From contig NZ_CP093365.1 of assembly GCF_023380245.1 (NCBI RefSeq), forward strand, positions 682,001 through 746,000: 64,000 bases of DNA. The letters are read 5' to 3'. Under the pieces are notes generated by a model. The model searched no databases. It saw nothing but the letters and a program-made list of their open reading frames with translations, and was not told the origin of the DNA. Below, one piece after another: positions 15,859-26,142 of this stretch. Both the position numbers and the translations under genes were made by a program. The stretch's first letter is position 1, and the number at the start of each line of letters is the position of its first letter. This DNA is from Bombilactobacillus thymidiniphilus. Lineage in GTDB: Bacteria; Bacillota; Bacilli; Lactobacillales; Lactobacillaceae.

Positions 15859-17289
15859 ATGAATACTAAAAATTTATCAGCTTGTACTACTATTTTAGTT
15901 GGCAAGAATGCATCTATTGATGGTTCTACGATGATTGCCCGCAACGACGACACATTCGGTGCCATTTCGCCGCATAAATTTGAATATCATCCAGCACAAA
16001 AAAACACGACTGATACTGAAGTTAAATCTTGGTTAAATGGCTTTAAAGCACAAGTTCCTGCTGACAGTTTTGGTTGGCCCGGTGTGCCCAATGTCGATTA
16101 CCAACACGAAGGCTACTATGATGAAAGTGGGATCAATACCAAAAATGTGGCTATGTCTGCTACCGAAAGCACTTATGGCAACGAACGCGCTTTAGCATAC
16201 GATCCGCTAGTTGTTGATGGCTTGGATGAAGATTGTATTGTCCGCATGGTTTTACCCTATGTTACTTCAGCACGCCAAGCAGTAGAACGAACTGGTGCTT
16301 TAATTAAAGAATACGGTTCTCCAGCTGGCAATTCTGTATTATTCAGCGATCACAATGATGTTTGGTACATGGAAATTGTGACTGGTCATCATTGGGTAGC
16401 ACAACGTATTCCTGACGACGCTTATGCTATTGCTGCCAATCGTGTTTCCATTCAACAAGTGGATTTCAATAATACGCAAGAATTCATGTGGTCAGATGAC
16501 ATTCAAGATTTTGTGAAGCAAAATCATTTAAATACCGATCAAACTGGCTGGAACTTCCGCCATATTTTTGGCACCAACAATCAAAAGGATCGCCATTATA
16601 ACAATCCGCGTGTTTGGTTTGGTCAAAGATATTTAAATCCAGAAATTGAGCAAGACCCTGAAGATGGCGAATTACCTTTCATTTGTCGGACTAATCACAA
16701 AATTTCGATTGATGATTTGGAATATATTTTAGGTTCCCATTACAATGAAACGCCATACGATCCTATGCAACAAGGCGAATCTGCTACGAAATATTTGTAT
16801 CGTCCTATTGGCTTGAATCGGACACAAAATTCGCATATTTTACAAATCAGAAATGATGTACCTGAAGAATTGGCCGGCATTATGTGGCTATGTATTGGCT
16901 TTCCAACTTTTGCACCTTTCTTGCCATTTTATACTAATATGAAAGACACTGCTCCCTCATTCAGCCATACAAGCATGAATTTTGATATTAAAGATGCTTA
17001 TTGGCTCTATAACGGTTTATCCATGCTGGTTGAATCCCATTACCATGCCTTTATTCAGAGCAATATTGACTTTTTAACAGAAAGTCGGCGACGTTTTCGT
17101 GAAGTAATCGCTGAAGTTGACCAACAAGCCGCACAATACCAAGGCACTGAATTAACTGATTTTTTGACACAGCAAAATCAAGCTTTGGTTGAAGAAACGG
17201 AAGCTAAAACACGAGCTTACATGGGAACTTTATTCACACAAGGGATTGAGCTATCCAAATTAACATTTAATATGGACAAAAATCTTTAG
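15859..17289 (+). CDS. pepD: Dipeptidase, peptidase family C69
   Basis: Encodes 476 residues. SACTTILVGKNAS near the N-terminus provides the Ntn nucleophile Cys9 after a short propeptide, and IDGSTMIARNDD is the family hallmark. GNSVLFSDHNDVWYMEIVTGHHWVAQRIPDD and ANRVSI are further C69 blocks. Family role: cytoplasmic hydrolysis of dipeptides with broad specificity, supplying amino acids after oligopeptide uptake (an Opp importer is encoded in the same window). AAGGAG precedes the ATG. Confidence 0.92.
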   Translation: MNTKNLSACTTILVGKNASIDGSTMIARNDDTFGAISPHKFEYHPAQKNTTDTEVKSWLNGFKAQVPADSFGWPGVPNVDYQHEGYYDESGINTKNVAMSATESTYGNERALAYDPLVVDGLDEDCIVRMVLPYVTSARQAVERTGALIKEYGSPAGNSVLFSDHNDVWYMEIVTGHHWVAQRIPDDAYAIAANRVSIQQVDFNNTQEFMWSDDIQDFVKQNHLNTDQTGWNFRHIFGTNNQKDRHYNNPRVWFGQRYLNPEIEQDPEDGELPFICRTNHKISIDDLEYILGSHYNETPYDPMQQGESATKYLYRPIGLNRTQNSHILQIRNDVPEELAGIMWLCIGFPTFAPFLPFYTNMKDTAPSFSHTSMNFDIKDAYWLYNGLSMLVESHYHAFIQSNIDFLTESRRRFREVIAEVDQQAAQYQGTELTDFLTQQNQALVEETEAKTRAYMGTLFTQGIELSKLTFNMDKNL

Positions 17290-17339
17290 GAAGAGTTTGA
17301 TTACTTTTGCACAAACTATTAAAATGAAGATATCGATAG

Positions 17340-18356
<1,017 letters not shown>

Positions 18357-18370
18357 ATTAAGCAACTAAA

Positions 18371-18403
18371 AAAGAGTCCTGTGTAAAAACAGGGCTCTTT
18401 TTA
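18371..18403 (+). terminator. Terminator after ldhD
   Basis: AAAGAGTCCTGT pairs with ACAGGGCTCTTTTT around a GTAAAA loop (one G-U pair), ending in a T run. Confidence 0.85.
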
Positions 18404-18416
18404 GCTTGTCGAAAGA

Positions 18417-18572
18417 CTAGTTAGCTTTCTTAGTAGCATTTTCTTTTTTCATTTCATCTAAACCGTTTTTTAAGAAGTTCAACACTTCATCGGTGTGTTG
18501 ACGACGTTTAGCGGAATTTTCCCGCGATACGGGACGGCGATTACCGGTAACACCCTTATGTGTATTAGCCAT
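18417..18572 (-). CDS. Conserved small basic protein (51 aa)
   Basis: A textbook site AAAAGGAGGATCACG precedes the ATG. The 51 residues start MANTHKGVTGNRRPVSREN and end KKENATKKAN. The first half is Arg/Lys/Asn-rich and probably disordered; the second (TDEVLNFLKNGLDEMKK) is an amphipathic helix. No membrane segment. Short proteins of this kind occur next to ldhD-like genes in lactobacilli as far as I recall, but the function is unknown to me. Its 3' end abuts the ldhD terminator region. Confidence 0.65.
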   Translation of the reverse strand: MANTHKGVTGNRRPVSRENSAKRRQHTDEVLNFLKNGLDEMKKENATKKAN

Positions 18573-18769
18573 CGTGATCCTCCTTTTCTATCTGGAACCA
18601 TAAATTATTCTAACTATTATATTTTATGAAAAAAGTATTTAATATTCAAGTTATATTATTCGCGCATATCGGAATACGAACTGCTAATGAATTTTTAGAG
18701 TTAGTGTGCTACATTGTTGTTAGGCAAAGAATATTTGTAGGTGCACCTAAAATTAGGAGGAACTGAATT

Positions 18770-19711
18770 ATGGTTGAAAAGATTGTTTTTGATTGTGATC
18801 CTGGTAGTGATGATTCTATTGCAATTTTAGAGACATTTGCGCATCCTGATAAATTAGAAGTACTAGGTATGACAAGTGTAGGTGGCAACCAAATTTTAAG
18901 TAATGTTACCCGCAATCTTCAACACATTTTATGGTTTTTAAAACAACAAACACCAATTGCTTCGGGGCAAGCGCAACCAATTATCAAAAACTTGCACAAC
19001 GCCTCAGAATTTCATGGTACTAATGGCTTGGCAGGACCAACTTTCCCACCAGAAGCTGATGCTTATCCCATCCAAAGCCACAATGCGATCACCTTTTTGC
19101 ACAATATTTTATCAAAAAGCATAGAACCGATCACAGTTGTGGCAACAGCACCATTGACTAATATCGCTTTATTATTGAAGGTTTTCCCTGAAGATCGCAC
19201 AAAAATTAAGCGCTTTGTAATTATGGGTGGTGCTTTAAAAACTGGAAATGTAACGCCGAATGCCGAATTCAATTTCTATGTAGATCCTGATGCAGCACAT
19301 ATTGTCTTAGCCTCAGGCATTGAAACAGTACTTTGTGGTTTAGATGTAACTAACCAAACGGCGATTGCCGACAATGAAATCACTGCGTTAGCCAATAAAG
19401 GTCCCGCTAGTCAACTAGCTTACGAAATCTTGGTTCCATACGCTGCTGCTGAATTGAAACATCATACTTTAGCTTTAGCGCCCATCCACGATTTAACAAC
19501 TATTTCTTATCTACTCAAGCCCGAATTATTCAGTGGACAAAAATTAGCTTTACAAGTGAATACTACTTGGTCTGATCAACGCGGGGCCATCACAATCAAT
19601 GCGGATCCTGCCGCACTTACAAATGTTCTTGTCTTAGATCAAGTCAAGCGTGCTGAAGTAATTAAATTATTAGTTACTTCATTAGAGTATTTAGATCAAC
19701 AATTATCATAA
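18770..19711 (+). CDS. Inosine-uridine-preferring nucleoside hydrolase
   Basis: Encodes 313 residues. The N-terminal calcium-binding fingerprint is FDCDPGSDDSIAIL (DxDxxxDD). FHGTNGLAG, VVATAPLTNIALLL, VIMGGALKTGN, AEFNFYVDPDAAHIVL and the late HDLTTISYLL are all family landmarks. Reaction: hydrolysis of the N-glycosidic bond of ribonucleosides to base plus ribose, feeding salvage. The exact preference (purine or pyrimidine) cannot be read from the sequence. AGGAGGAAC gives the binding site. The next gene is 70 bp downstream on the same strand, with its own AAAGGAG site. Confidence 0.92.
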   Translation: MVEKIVFDCDPGSDDSIAILETFAHPDKLEVLGMTSVGGNQILSNVTRNLQHILWFLKQQTPIASGQAQPIIKNLHNASEFHGTNGLAGPTFPPEADAYPIQSHNAITFLHNILSKSIEPITVVATAPLTNIALLLKVFPEDRTKIKRFVIMGGALKTGNVTPNAEFNFYVDPDAAHIVLASGIETVLCGLDVTNQTAIADNEITALANKGPASQLAYEILVPYAAAELKHHTLALAPIHDLTTISYLLKPELFSGQKLALQVNTTWSDQRGAITINADPAALTNVLVLDQVKRAEVIKLLVTSLEYLDQQLS

Positions 19712-19781
19712 TTATCTAAACGGCTATTCAACACGTAGAAACTTTTTCCTCACAAATTCAATAAAGGAGATCTTTGTATAA

Positions 19782-21581
19782 ATGCATTACAAAAAATTAC
19801 TCGTAATAATCGGGATAGCCGTCGTTGCTTTCGTTTTAGAATTTGGGTTCCATTTGAATCTCTGGGCACAAATTTTAATTACTATCGTCGGTGCATTATT
19901 AGCCTTATCCATGATTTTTGAAATGATTAAAACTTTGCGTTCCGGTAAATACGGTGTCGATCTATTAGCAATTTTAGCCATCGTATCAACTCTCGCTGTG
20001 GGACAATATTGGGCCAGTCTAATAATTTTGTTAATGCTCGTTGGTGGCGATACTTTGGAAGATTATGCCGCTAATAAAGCTGGTAGCGAATTAAAATCGC
20101 TACTGGAACATGCTCCAGAAAGTGCGCATCAACAACAAGCCGATTGCAGTTTACAAGATGTCGCTTTAGAGCAAGTTAAGATCAATGATATTTTAATCGT
20201 CAAACCTGGTGAACAAGTGCCAGTTGACGGTGTTATCACTAAAGGCAGTGGTAGCTTAGATGAATCCTCTTTGACTGGTGAATCCAAGCCAGTGGAGAAA
20301 GATAGTGGCAGTGAAGTAATGTCTGGGTCGATCAATGGATCCAGCGCTTTAGAAATGAAAGCCACTAAATTAGCCGCTGACTCACAATATCAGAAAATCA
20401 TTCGCTTAGTGGAAGCTTCACAAAATCAGCCCGCTAAATTTGTTCGGTTAGCTGATCGTTACGCCGTTCCTTTTACTTTGGTAGCTCTTATTATCTCGGG
20501 TATTGCGTGGGCTATAACCGGAGATCCTAATCGTTTTGCCCAAGTTTTGGTAGTTGCATCACCGTGCCCACTAATTTTAGCAGCACCGATTGCCTTTGTT
20601 TCAGGTATGAGTCGCACTAGTCGTAACGGGATTATCGTTAAAAACGGTACCGCAATTGAAAAATTATCCTTACTGAAATCCATCGCTTTTGATAAAACTG
20701 GAACTATTACGCGCGGTGTTTTGGCTTTAGACAAGGTAGTTCCAGCAACGGGTTTTACTTCTGAAGAAGTGCAACAATACGCTGCCAGCATAGAACAGCA
20801 ATCTAATCATATTTTGGCAACATCGCTTTTAAGTTCTGTCCACACCGATCTGCTGAACGTCACAGATCTCAAAGAAGACACAGCGCAAGGTGTGCAAGGC
20901 ATTATCAATAATCATACGATTAAAGCTGGGCGCCTTTCTTTCGTTGCTCCACAACATAGTGCACCTGCCAACAATCAACCAACTATTTATGTCAGCGTTG
21001 ATGAACAATACGCTGGTAAAATCACCTTTATCGATCAAGTCCGCCCCGAAGCTGCACAAACTATCAAAGATTTAAAACAGTTAGGCATCAATCGTTTGCG
21101 CATGTTAACTGGTGATAATAAAGCAACTGCCGAGGAAATCGCTAACGAAGTTGGTTTAAGTGAAGTAGACGCTGATTTAATGCCTGAAGATAAAATTTCA
21201 GCTTTGAAGAAAACACCAGCTGCTAATCGTCCATTAGGTATGGTCGGCGATGGTGTCAACGATGCACCATCATTAGCAGTGGCTGACGTCGGTATTGCCA
21301 TGGGCGCCAAAGGTTCCAGTGCTGCCAGTGAAGCTGCTGATGTAGTTATTGTCAAAGATGATTTGACTCGTTTGGTACGTGCTATCATCATTGCCCGTGA
21401 AACTATGACGATTGCTAAGCAGTCGGTCTTAATCGGGATTTTCATTTGTGTGGCGTTAATGTTAATTGCCGCGCTAGGGATTATTCCAACGATTATCGGA
21501 GCTTTATTACAAGAAGTTATTGATACTGTTTCCATTTTATGGTCATTAAAAGCACGTAAAGGTAAAACAACCTTTAATTAA
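19782..21581 (+). CDS. P1B-type heavy-metal transporting ATPase
   Basis: Encodes 599 residues without an N-terminal heavy-metal-associated domain. Catalytic landmarks are TGES, the intramembrane metal motif SPCPL, the phosphorylated Asp in DKTGTI, the TGDN hinge and MVGDGVNDAP. The last membrane pair carries LLQEVIDTVSILWSL in place of the HEGGT motif of classical P1B-4 pumps. Role: ATP-driven efflux of a transition metal. The SPC motif leans to the cobalt/zinc/iron group, but the substrate is not settled. A terminator follows directly. Confidence 0.88.
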   Translation: MHYKKLLVIIGIAVVAFVLEFGFHLNLWAQILITIVGALLALSMIFEMIKTLRSGKYGVDLLAILAIVSTLAVGQYWASLIILLMLVGGDTLEDYAANKAGSELKSLLEHAPESAHQQQADCSLQDVALEQVKINDILIVKPGEQVPVDGVITKGSGSLDESSLTGESKPVEKDSGSEVMSGSINGSSALEMKATKLAADSQYQKIIRLVEASQNQPAKFVRLADRYAVPFTLVALIISGIAWAITGDPNRFAQVLVVASPCPLILAAPIAFVSGMSRTSRNGIIVKNGTAIEKLSLLKSIAFDKTGTITRGVLALDKVVPATGFTSEEVQQYAASIEQQSNHILATSLLSSVHTDLLNVTDLKEDTAQGVQGIINNHTIKAGRLSFVAPQHSAPANNQPTIYVSVDEQYAGKITFIDQVRPEAAQTIKDLKQLGINRLRMLTGDNKATAEEIANEVGLSEVDADLMPEDKISALKKTPAANRPLGMVGDGVNDAPSLAVADVGIAMGAKGSSAASEAADVVIVKDDLTRLVRAIIIARETMTIAKQSVLIGIFICVALMLIAALGIIPTIIGALLQEVIDTVSILWSLKARKGKTTFN

Positions 21582-21595
21582 AGTTATCATGTCAT

Positions 21596-21648
21596 AAGGT
21601 GTCCCCAGATAATTAATTGCCCTGCTAGTTATCTGGGGGCACTTTTTT
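21596..21648 (+). terminator. Strong terminator after the metal ATPase
   Basis: GTGTCCCCAGATAA pairs with TTATCTGGGGGCAC over 14 positions (one G-U), followed by TTTTTT. Confidence 0.9.
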
Positions 21649-21819
21649 GCATTTAGATAACTATTTTTAGGACAATATAAAATCTCCAAAAAAATATAAA
21701 TTTGCGATAAAATGATTATTTATTTTGTTTTTTTAATAATTATGTTATTGTTATCTCCGTATAAAGCAATTGATCATAATTTTATTACTTTTTAACAATA
21801 ATTTTTGGAGCATGAGATA

Positions 21820-24800
21820 ATGTTTAAAATTAAATCTGTCTTATCTTTTGTGATAACTTTTACAATAGTCTTGCTGACACAAGTTTCGGTGATTCACGCG
21901 GACCTACTAAATCCTAAGAATACTAATGACGAAATCATTAGTTTTTATACCAAACAAGAGCCTTTGCAAAAAACCCCCACTTTTAGTATTCAATCTTTAA
22001 TTAAAGGTTCTCCGCTACTAAAAGTTAGTAGCAGAGACGTCGCTTATCCTAACAAACCTGATTATTCAACGCCTGATCCTAATATTCCTGTTAATGATGC
22101 TAATCAGCCAATTATTGAGGCTAGTAAAATTAGTCCAGATAATGTTGTTCCTAATGGTAACAATACCGATTTGATCTACCCTGAAAATCCGAGTGACGAT
22201 AATTTAGCTAATACTGATACTTATACTGTTTATGTTTCTAACGCTTACCAATTTTTGGAAGCGATTTTTGATTTGCGCGCCAGTGGTGTTACTAATTCTG
22301 AAAACGATCCTGGTACTCAAGAAAAAAGTGTTTCTCATATCAGTAAAATTGTTTTGACTAAAGATATTGACTTAACTAACTTGCCTCAAGCAATTAAAAA
22401 TGAATATCCGTTGCAGTGGATGGGCGATTACGCTGACGTTTATACACGCCACTTCAAATTAACCATTGATGGTCAAGATCCCCAGAATAAAAATATCGAA
22501 CACACAATTAATCTAGGAGCATATGGTTTTGCCTTATCTGGTGATGCTCGAAATGGTTCCGGGAAAAATACTGAATTATATAAAGAAGACTGGACTTGGA
22601 AAAACATTCACATGTACGGTCAAAGTTGGTGGGGACCTACAGCTGCCAATACCGGTTATTCGGAAAATGCTGAGCATCCTGAATATACTAATAAAACGCT
22701 TCTTGATCTTGGCGGATATACGAAGTTAAATTTTGCCAATTGTACCTACATCGGTTGTCAATTGCATAATTCCTACAGTGACCGCTCTAACGCTTTAGTC
22801 ACAATCAAAGGTCGCGTGAGTGCTTCTTCAGTGAGAGATTTTAAATATAATAATAAACAATACGTATGTGAAGATAAAAACCAGCAAATTTTTGAAGCCT
22901 CCAAAATCAGATTCGAAAAAAATAGTTATTTTACCGGTTATACGTATGATGGTAATGCTATTAGCCTCAACTCCGTGTCGCAAAAAGATGCTAGCGATTC
23001 AACCGTTAAGGCCACTTCTAGCATGACTTTAGAAGACGGTGCTAAAGTCTTCATTTATCCTCATGGCGATAGTTCCATGGAGAACAGTGGCTACACGCCT
23101 TACGGTATGCCTTACGCCGTGATTACACAAGCTAGTAATTCCCAATTAACTTTAAAGGGTGACTCACAACTCAATATTATCTCTAACGATGCACCTGCCA
23201 AAGGTCAATATGTAGGAGATAGTAATAGCCTTTATACACAATTCAATGACTCAACTCTTGCAGACAATCCTACTTTGAGACAAAGTAATAATTTAGCTGG
23301 GGCTATCTATTTAAATCAAACCAATCAAGTCCGCTATATCAAAGACGATAGCGGTTCACCATCCGTTAATATTGAAAGTAATGACCAGACTAATATGAAT
23401 TACGATGATAGCTCAACTACTACAGAAACTGGTGCTAATGGTTTAAATAAGTATGAAAACGGTTCGCAAGATGATGCTGCTAATATGCTTCAAAACGACA
23501 CTATTACTGCACCTAATGACATTGGTGACGAAACTAGCTATGACAACAATTACAGTCAATATGTCAATTATCTTTACAGCAAAGGTCAAGATCAATCTAG
23601 CACTGGTGCGACACTGAACAGTGCACCATTAGTTGCCTTTGATGGTACTGGGAATTTGTTACTAGATCATGGCACATTTAGTATTCAGACTCATAATATG
23701 CATGATTTTGGGGGCGCCAATGTCGGTATTGATCCCGGAAGAAGTGGCAGTATCATGTATATCGGCAGTCAATCCAAAGTAACTATCAAAAAAGATGGTA
23801 TTTTCCGCTTATTAGTTAACGGCAGTTATCCCGATGGTCAAAGTGGTGGGGTAGTAAATTTATTAACAGCTGCTAATGGCTTATCGCTTAAAATCTCCAA
23901 TCCACAAGAGGTCACTTTGGATGCCGGTCCGAATACTAATCCCGATACCCATATCGTCTATGTTCAAGGTGGTAACCAAACAAAAGGCGGGGGCGACGTT
24001 GATTTAAGTGACTCCACTTTTTCTGCCTGGGGCAATACTTCTCCAATTACTTCCCCAGCTGGCGCTAATCTAGGATCTACACCAAATAAAGACGTCCAAG
24101 TCTTGAATGTTCCTGTCCAAAGAATAGACGTTCCTTTTACCTATTGGGCTATTCCCGCTAATTTGTTCCAAAATGGGACTAATGCTGTCTACGCGCGAAA
24201 TCAATCCGCCGATAATAGCGACTTGCTAAATCTAAATAATGCTTTGAGCGCAATGAATGGGAAAGAATTTCATAAAATCCAATTTGGTAAACTAGACAGT
24301 CCAAAAATTAATAATCAAAATGTTTATGTAATCCCCCATCACCCAGACAAAAGTGATAAGGGCAATACCATTATCAGTGGTACCATCACCCATTTTGACG
24401 GTGACACCCCTTTTACTCCCACAGTTCCAAAAATTTCTCTCAGCATTAAACGTGCCGATGGGACGGTCTATGATTTGGGCGACTCTACAAATCCTGATCA
24501 AGCTTATGGCATTCCTGCTACTAATCAACTAGTCCCCGTAACGCCTAATATTTTAGGGCGCGACAGTGCCGGGGAACAAACGGGACTCCCCGATACTTTG
24601 GGTTCTCTTACCAACGTTACCAATCCGGTTCCTAAATATCTCAATACTGCTTCTACTAAAGATAAGCCTACTCCGCTAACGATGACTGCGCATGCAGACG
24701 ATGGCACCGATCACAGCTATAAAGATTACTATGACTACAAAATCAATGTGCAACAAGCCATTGATAATTACAATAAAGATAATCCTGATCACAAAATTAC

Positions 24801-26139
24801 AAGCCTGAAAGCTGACGACACGGTGCAAGTCGGTACTGTAACTAATTTTCAAAGTACACCTTTGCAAAATGTTGCTATTACGAACTTATTTTTGGATACG
24901 ACTAAACATGTTGATCAATATTTAATTGGGGACAAAGTTCATGTTCCTGTAACTTATTTTGATGGTGATCCTGACTCTAAAAAGATCAGTCTGAGCGGCA
25001 GTGTGACGGACAATAATCAAAAGCAACCTTTGGTAGATTCAATCAATTTAGCTGATGATTATAATCATAAAAGCGATGTTACACAAAACTGGGATCTGGC
25101 TAATATCACTAATTCTGTTGACACTGCTGATTCACATCACACTTTAGACTTTTCTGGACAAGACGACCTAACACCTGCCAACAAATATCCTTTCAACGAT
25201 AGTGACACGCTGACTTACAACTATCAAGTCCTGCCCTATCCTAAATATAGTGGCAACAAGACTTTAACTAGAGTCAATCGTGATGGTCATACAGTTACTG
25301 AGGGTGCCAATACTTTACAAACGGTCTTTACACCACAAGCACAGCATTCTTTGGATAAAGTTAAATTTGATCTGGGTAAATTAGATGGTAATGTGTCCAA
25401 AATAGACACTAATAATCCTTTAACTATTACTGCGACAGAACCAGACGATAGTTCTGGGACTTATACGATCACTAATCCAAGTCCTGACGGCAATACTACG
25501 GGACTTTTGACCGGCACCGACTTTGGTTTGAGCTCTGCATCATTTCCTGCAGGCACTAAGTTTATCGTTAAGCAACCCATCAACATAACTGCCAAAACAG
25601 GTTCATTTGACCCTAGCAATGATGTTTTGTCCACAACTGATGCTAATGACAAGACAATCACTTTAGCTACTTCTACTCCCACTTCTTATGTGATGGGTGA
25701 AGGCGATGTCTTATTAACAGTGCCTAATCAACTCAATTTTGCAGCTACTATCAGGCATCGTAAGCAAAATATATATCCAAAATCAGCAACAACACCGCAA
25801 GTCAGTCTTAAAAATAATTATTCATCAGCTTTGAATATCACATTGACCGCTAAATTAACAGGAACCAGTAATTCCAAATTAAAAAACCTATTCTTCTTCA
25901 AGACAGATGATTCCGAATTACCGTTGAATTCTGATGTGACAGCTTTATCCAGTAAACTATTAACTTCTAAAAATACCAAAACACTGGATCTATATAGCAG
26001 TAGCTCAGGTAGTACTGCTAAGAAATTCGGTCCATATCTTGGGATGCCAGCAGACGATAGTTCTTTGAAAGGTCTATCTAACCAATCCAATACTGCCACT
26101 TTGACTTGGACTGCCATAAACAGCTTACCTTTCCAATAA
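21820..26139 (+). CDS. Large secreted surface protein (1439 aa)
   Basis: The start is the ATG 9 bases after TTGGAG. A signal peptide spans about residues 1-32 (hydrophobic core, cleavage near HADL). The region around residues 140-480 (VYVSNAYQFLEAIFDLRASG..., KIVLTKDIDLTN, LTIDGQDPQNKNIEHTI) has the pattern of beta-helix/pectate-lyase-like domains of Gram-positive surface proteins. The remainder is Asn/Asp/Thr/Ser-rich and repetitive. The C-terminus (NTATLTWTAINSLPF) resembles the end of a WxL-type cell-wall-binding domain. No LPXTG sortase motif. Probable adhesin or wall protein; ligand unknown. It is convergent with the exporter operon, only 3 bp apart. Confidence 0.7.
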   Translation: MFKIKSVLSFVITFTIVLLTQVSVIHADLLNPKNTNDEIISFYTKQEPLQKTPTFSIQSLIKGSPLLKVSSRDVAYPNKPDYSTPDPNIPVNDANQPIIEASKISPDNVVPNGNNTDLIYPENPSDDNLANTDTYTVYVSNAYQFLEAIFDLRASGVTNSENDPGTQEKSVSHISKIVLTKDIDLTNLPQAIKNEYPLQWMGDYADVYTRHFKLTIDGQDPQNKNIEHTINLGAYGFALSGDARNGSGKNTELYKEDWTWKNIHMYGQSWWGPTAANTGYSENAEHPEYTNKTLLDLGGYTKLNFANCTYIGCQLHNSYSDRSNALVTIKGRVSASSVRDFKYNNKQYVCEDKNQQIFEASKIRFEKNSYFTGYTYDGNAISLNSVSQKDASDSTVKATSSMTLEDGAKVFIYPHGDSSMENSGYTPYGMPYAVITQASNSQLTLKGDSQLNIISNDAPAKGQYVGDSNSLYTQFNDSTLADNPTLRQSNNLAGAIYLNQTNQVRYIKDDSGSPSVNIESNDQTNMNYDDSSTTTETGANGLNKYENGSQDDAANMLQNDTITAPNDIGDETSYDNNYSQYVNYLYSKGQDQSSTGATLNSAPLVAFDGTGNLLLDHGTFSIQTHNMHDFGGANVGIDPGRSGSIMYIGSQSKVTIKKDGIFRLLVNGSYPDGQSGGVVNLLTAANGLSLKISNPQEVTLDAGPNTNPDTHIVYVQGGNQTKGGGDVDLSDSTFSAWGNTSPITSPAGANLGSTPNKDVQVLNVPVQRIDVPFTYWAIPANLFQNGTNAVYARNQSADNSDLLNLNNALSAMNGKEFHKIQFGKLDSPKINNQNVYVIPHHPDKSDKGNTIISGTITHFDGDTPFTPTVPKISLSIKRADGTVYDLGDSTNPDQAYGIPATNQLVPVTPNILGRDSAGEQTGLPDTLGSLTNVTNPVPKYLNTASTKDKPTPLTMTAHADDGTDHSYKDYYDYKINVQQAIDNYNKDNPDHKITSLKADDTVQVGTVTNFQSTPLQNVAITNLFLDTTKHVDQYLIGDKVHVPVTYFDGDPDSKKISLSGSVTDNNQKQPLVDSINLADDYNHKSDVTQNWDLANITNSVDTADSHHTLDFSGQDDLTPANKYPFNDSDTLTYNYQVLPYPKYSGNKTLTRVNRDGHTVTEGANTLQTVFTPQAQHSLDKVKFDLGKLDGNVSKIDTNNPLTITATEPDDSSGTYTITNPSPDGNTTGLLTGTDFGLSSASFPAGTKFIVKQPINITAKTGSFDPSNDVLSTTDANDKTITLATSTPTSYVMGEGDVLLTVPNQLNFAATIRHRKQNIYPKSATTPQVSLKNNYSSALNITLTAKLTGTSNSKLKNLFFFKTDDSELPLNSDVTALSSKLLTSKNTKTLDLYSSSSGSTAKKFGPYLGMPADDSSLKGLSNQSNTATLTWTAINSLPFQ

Positions 26140-26142
26140 ACT

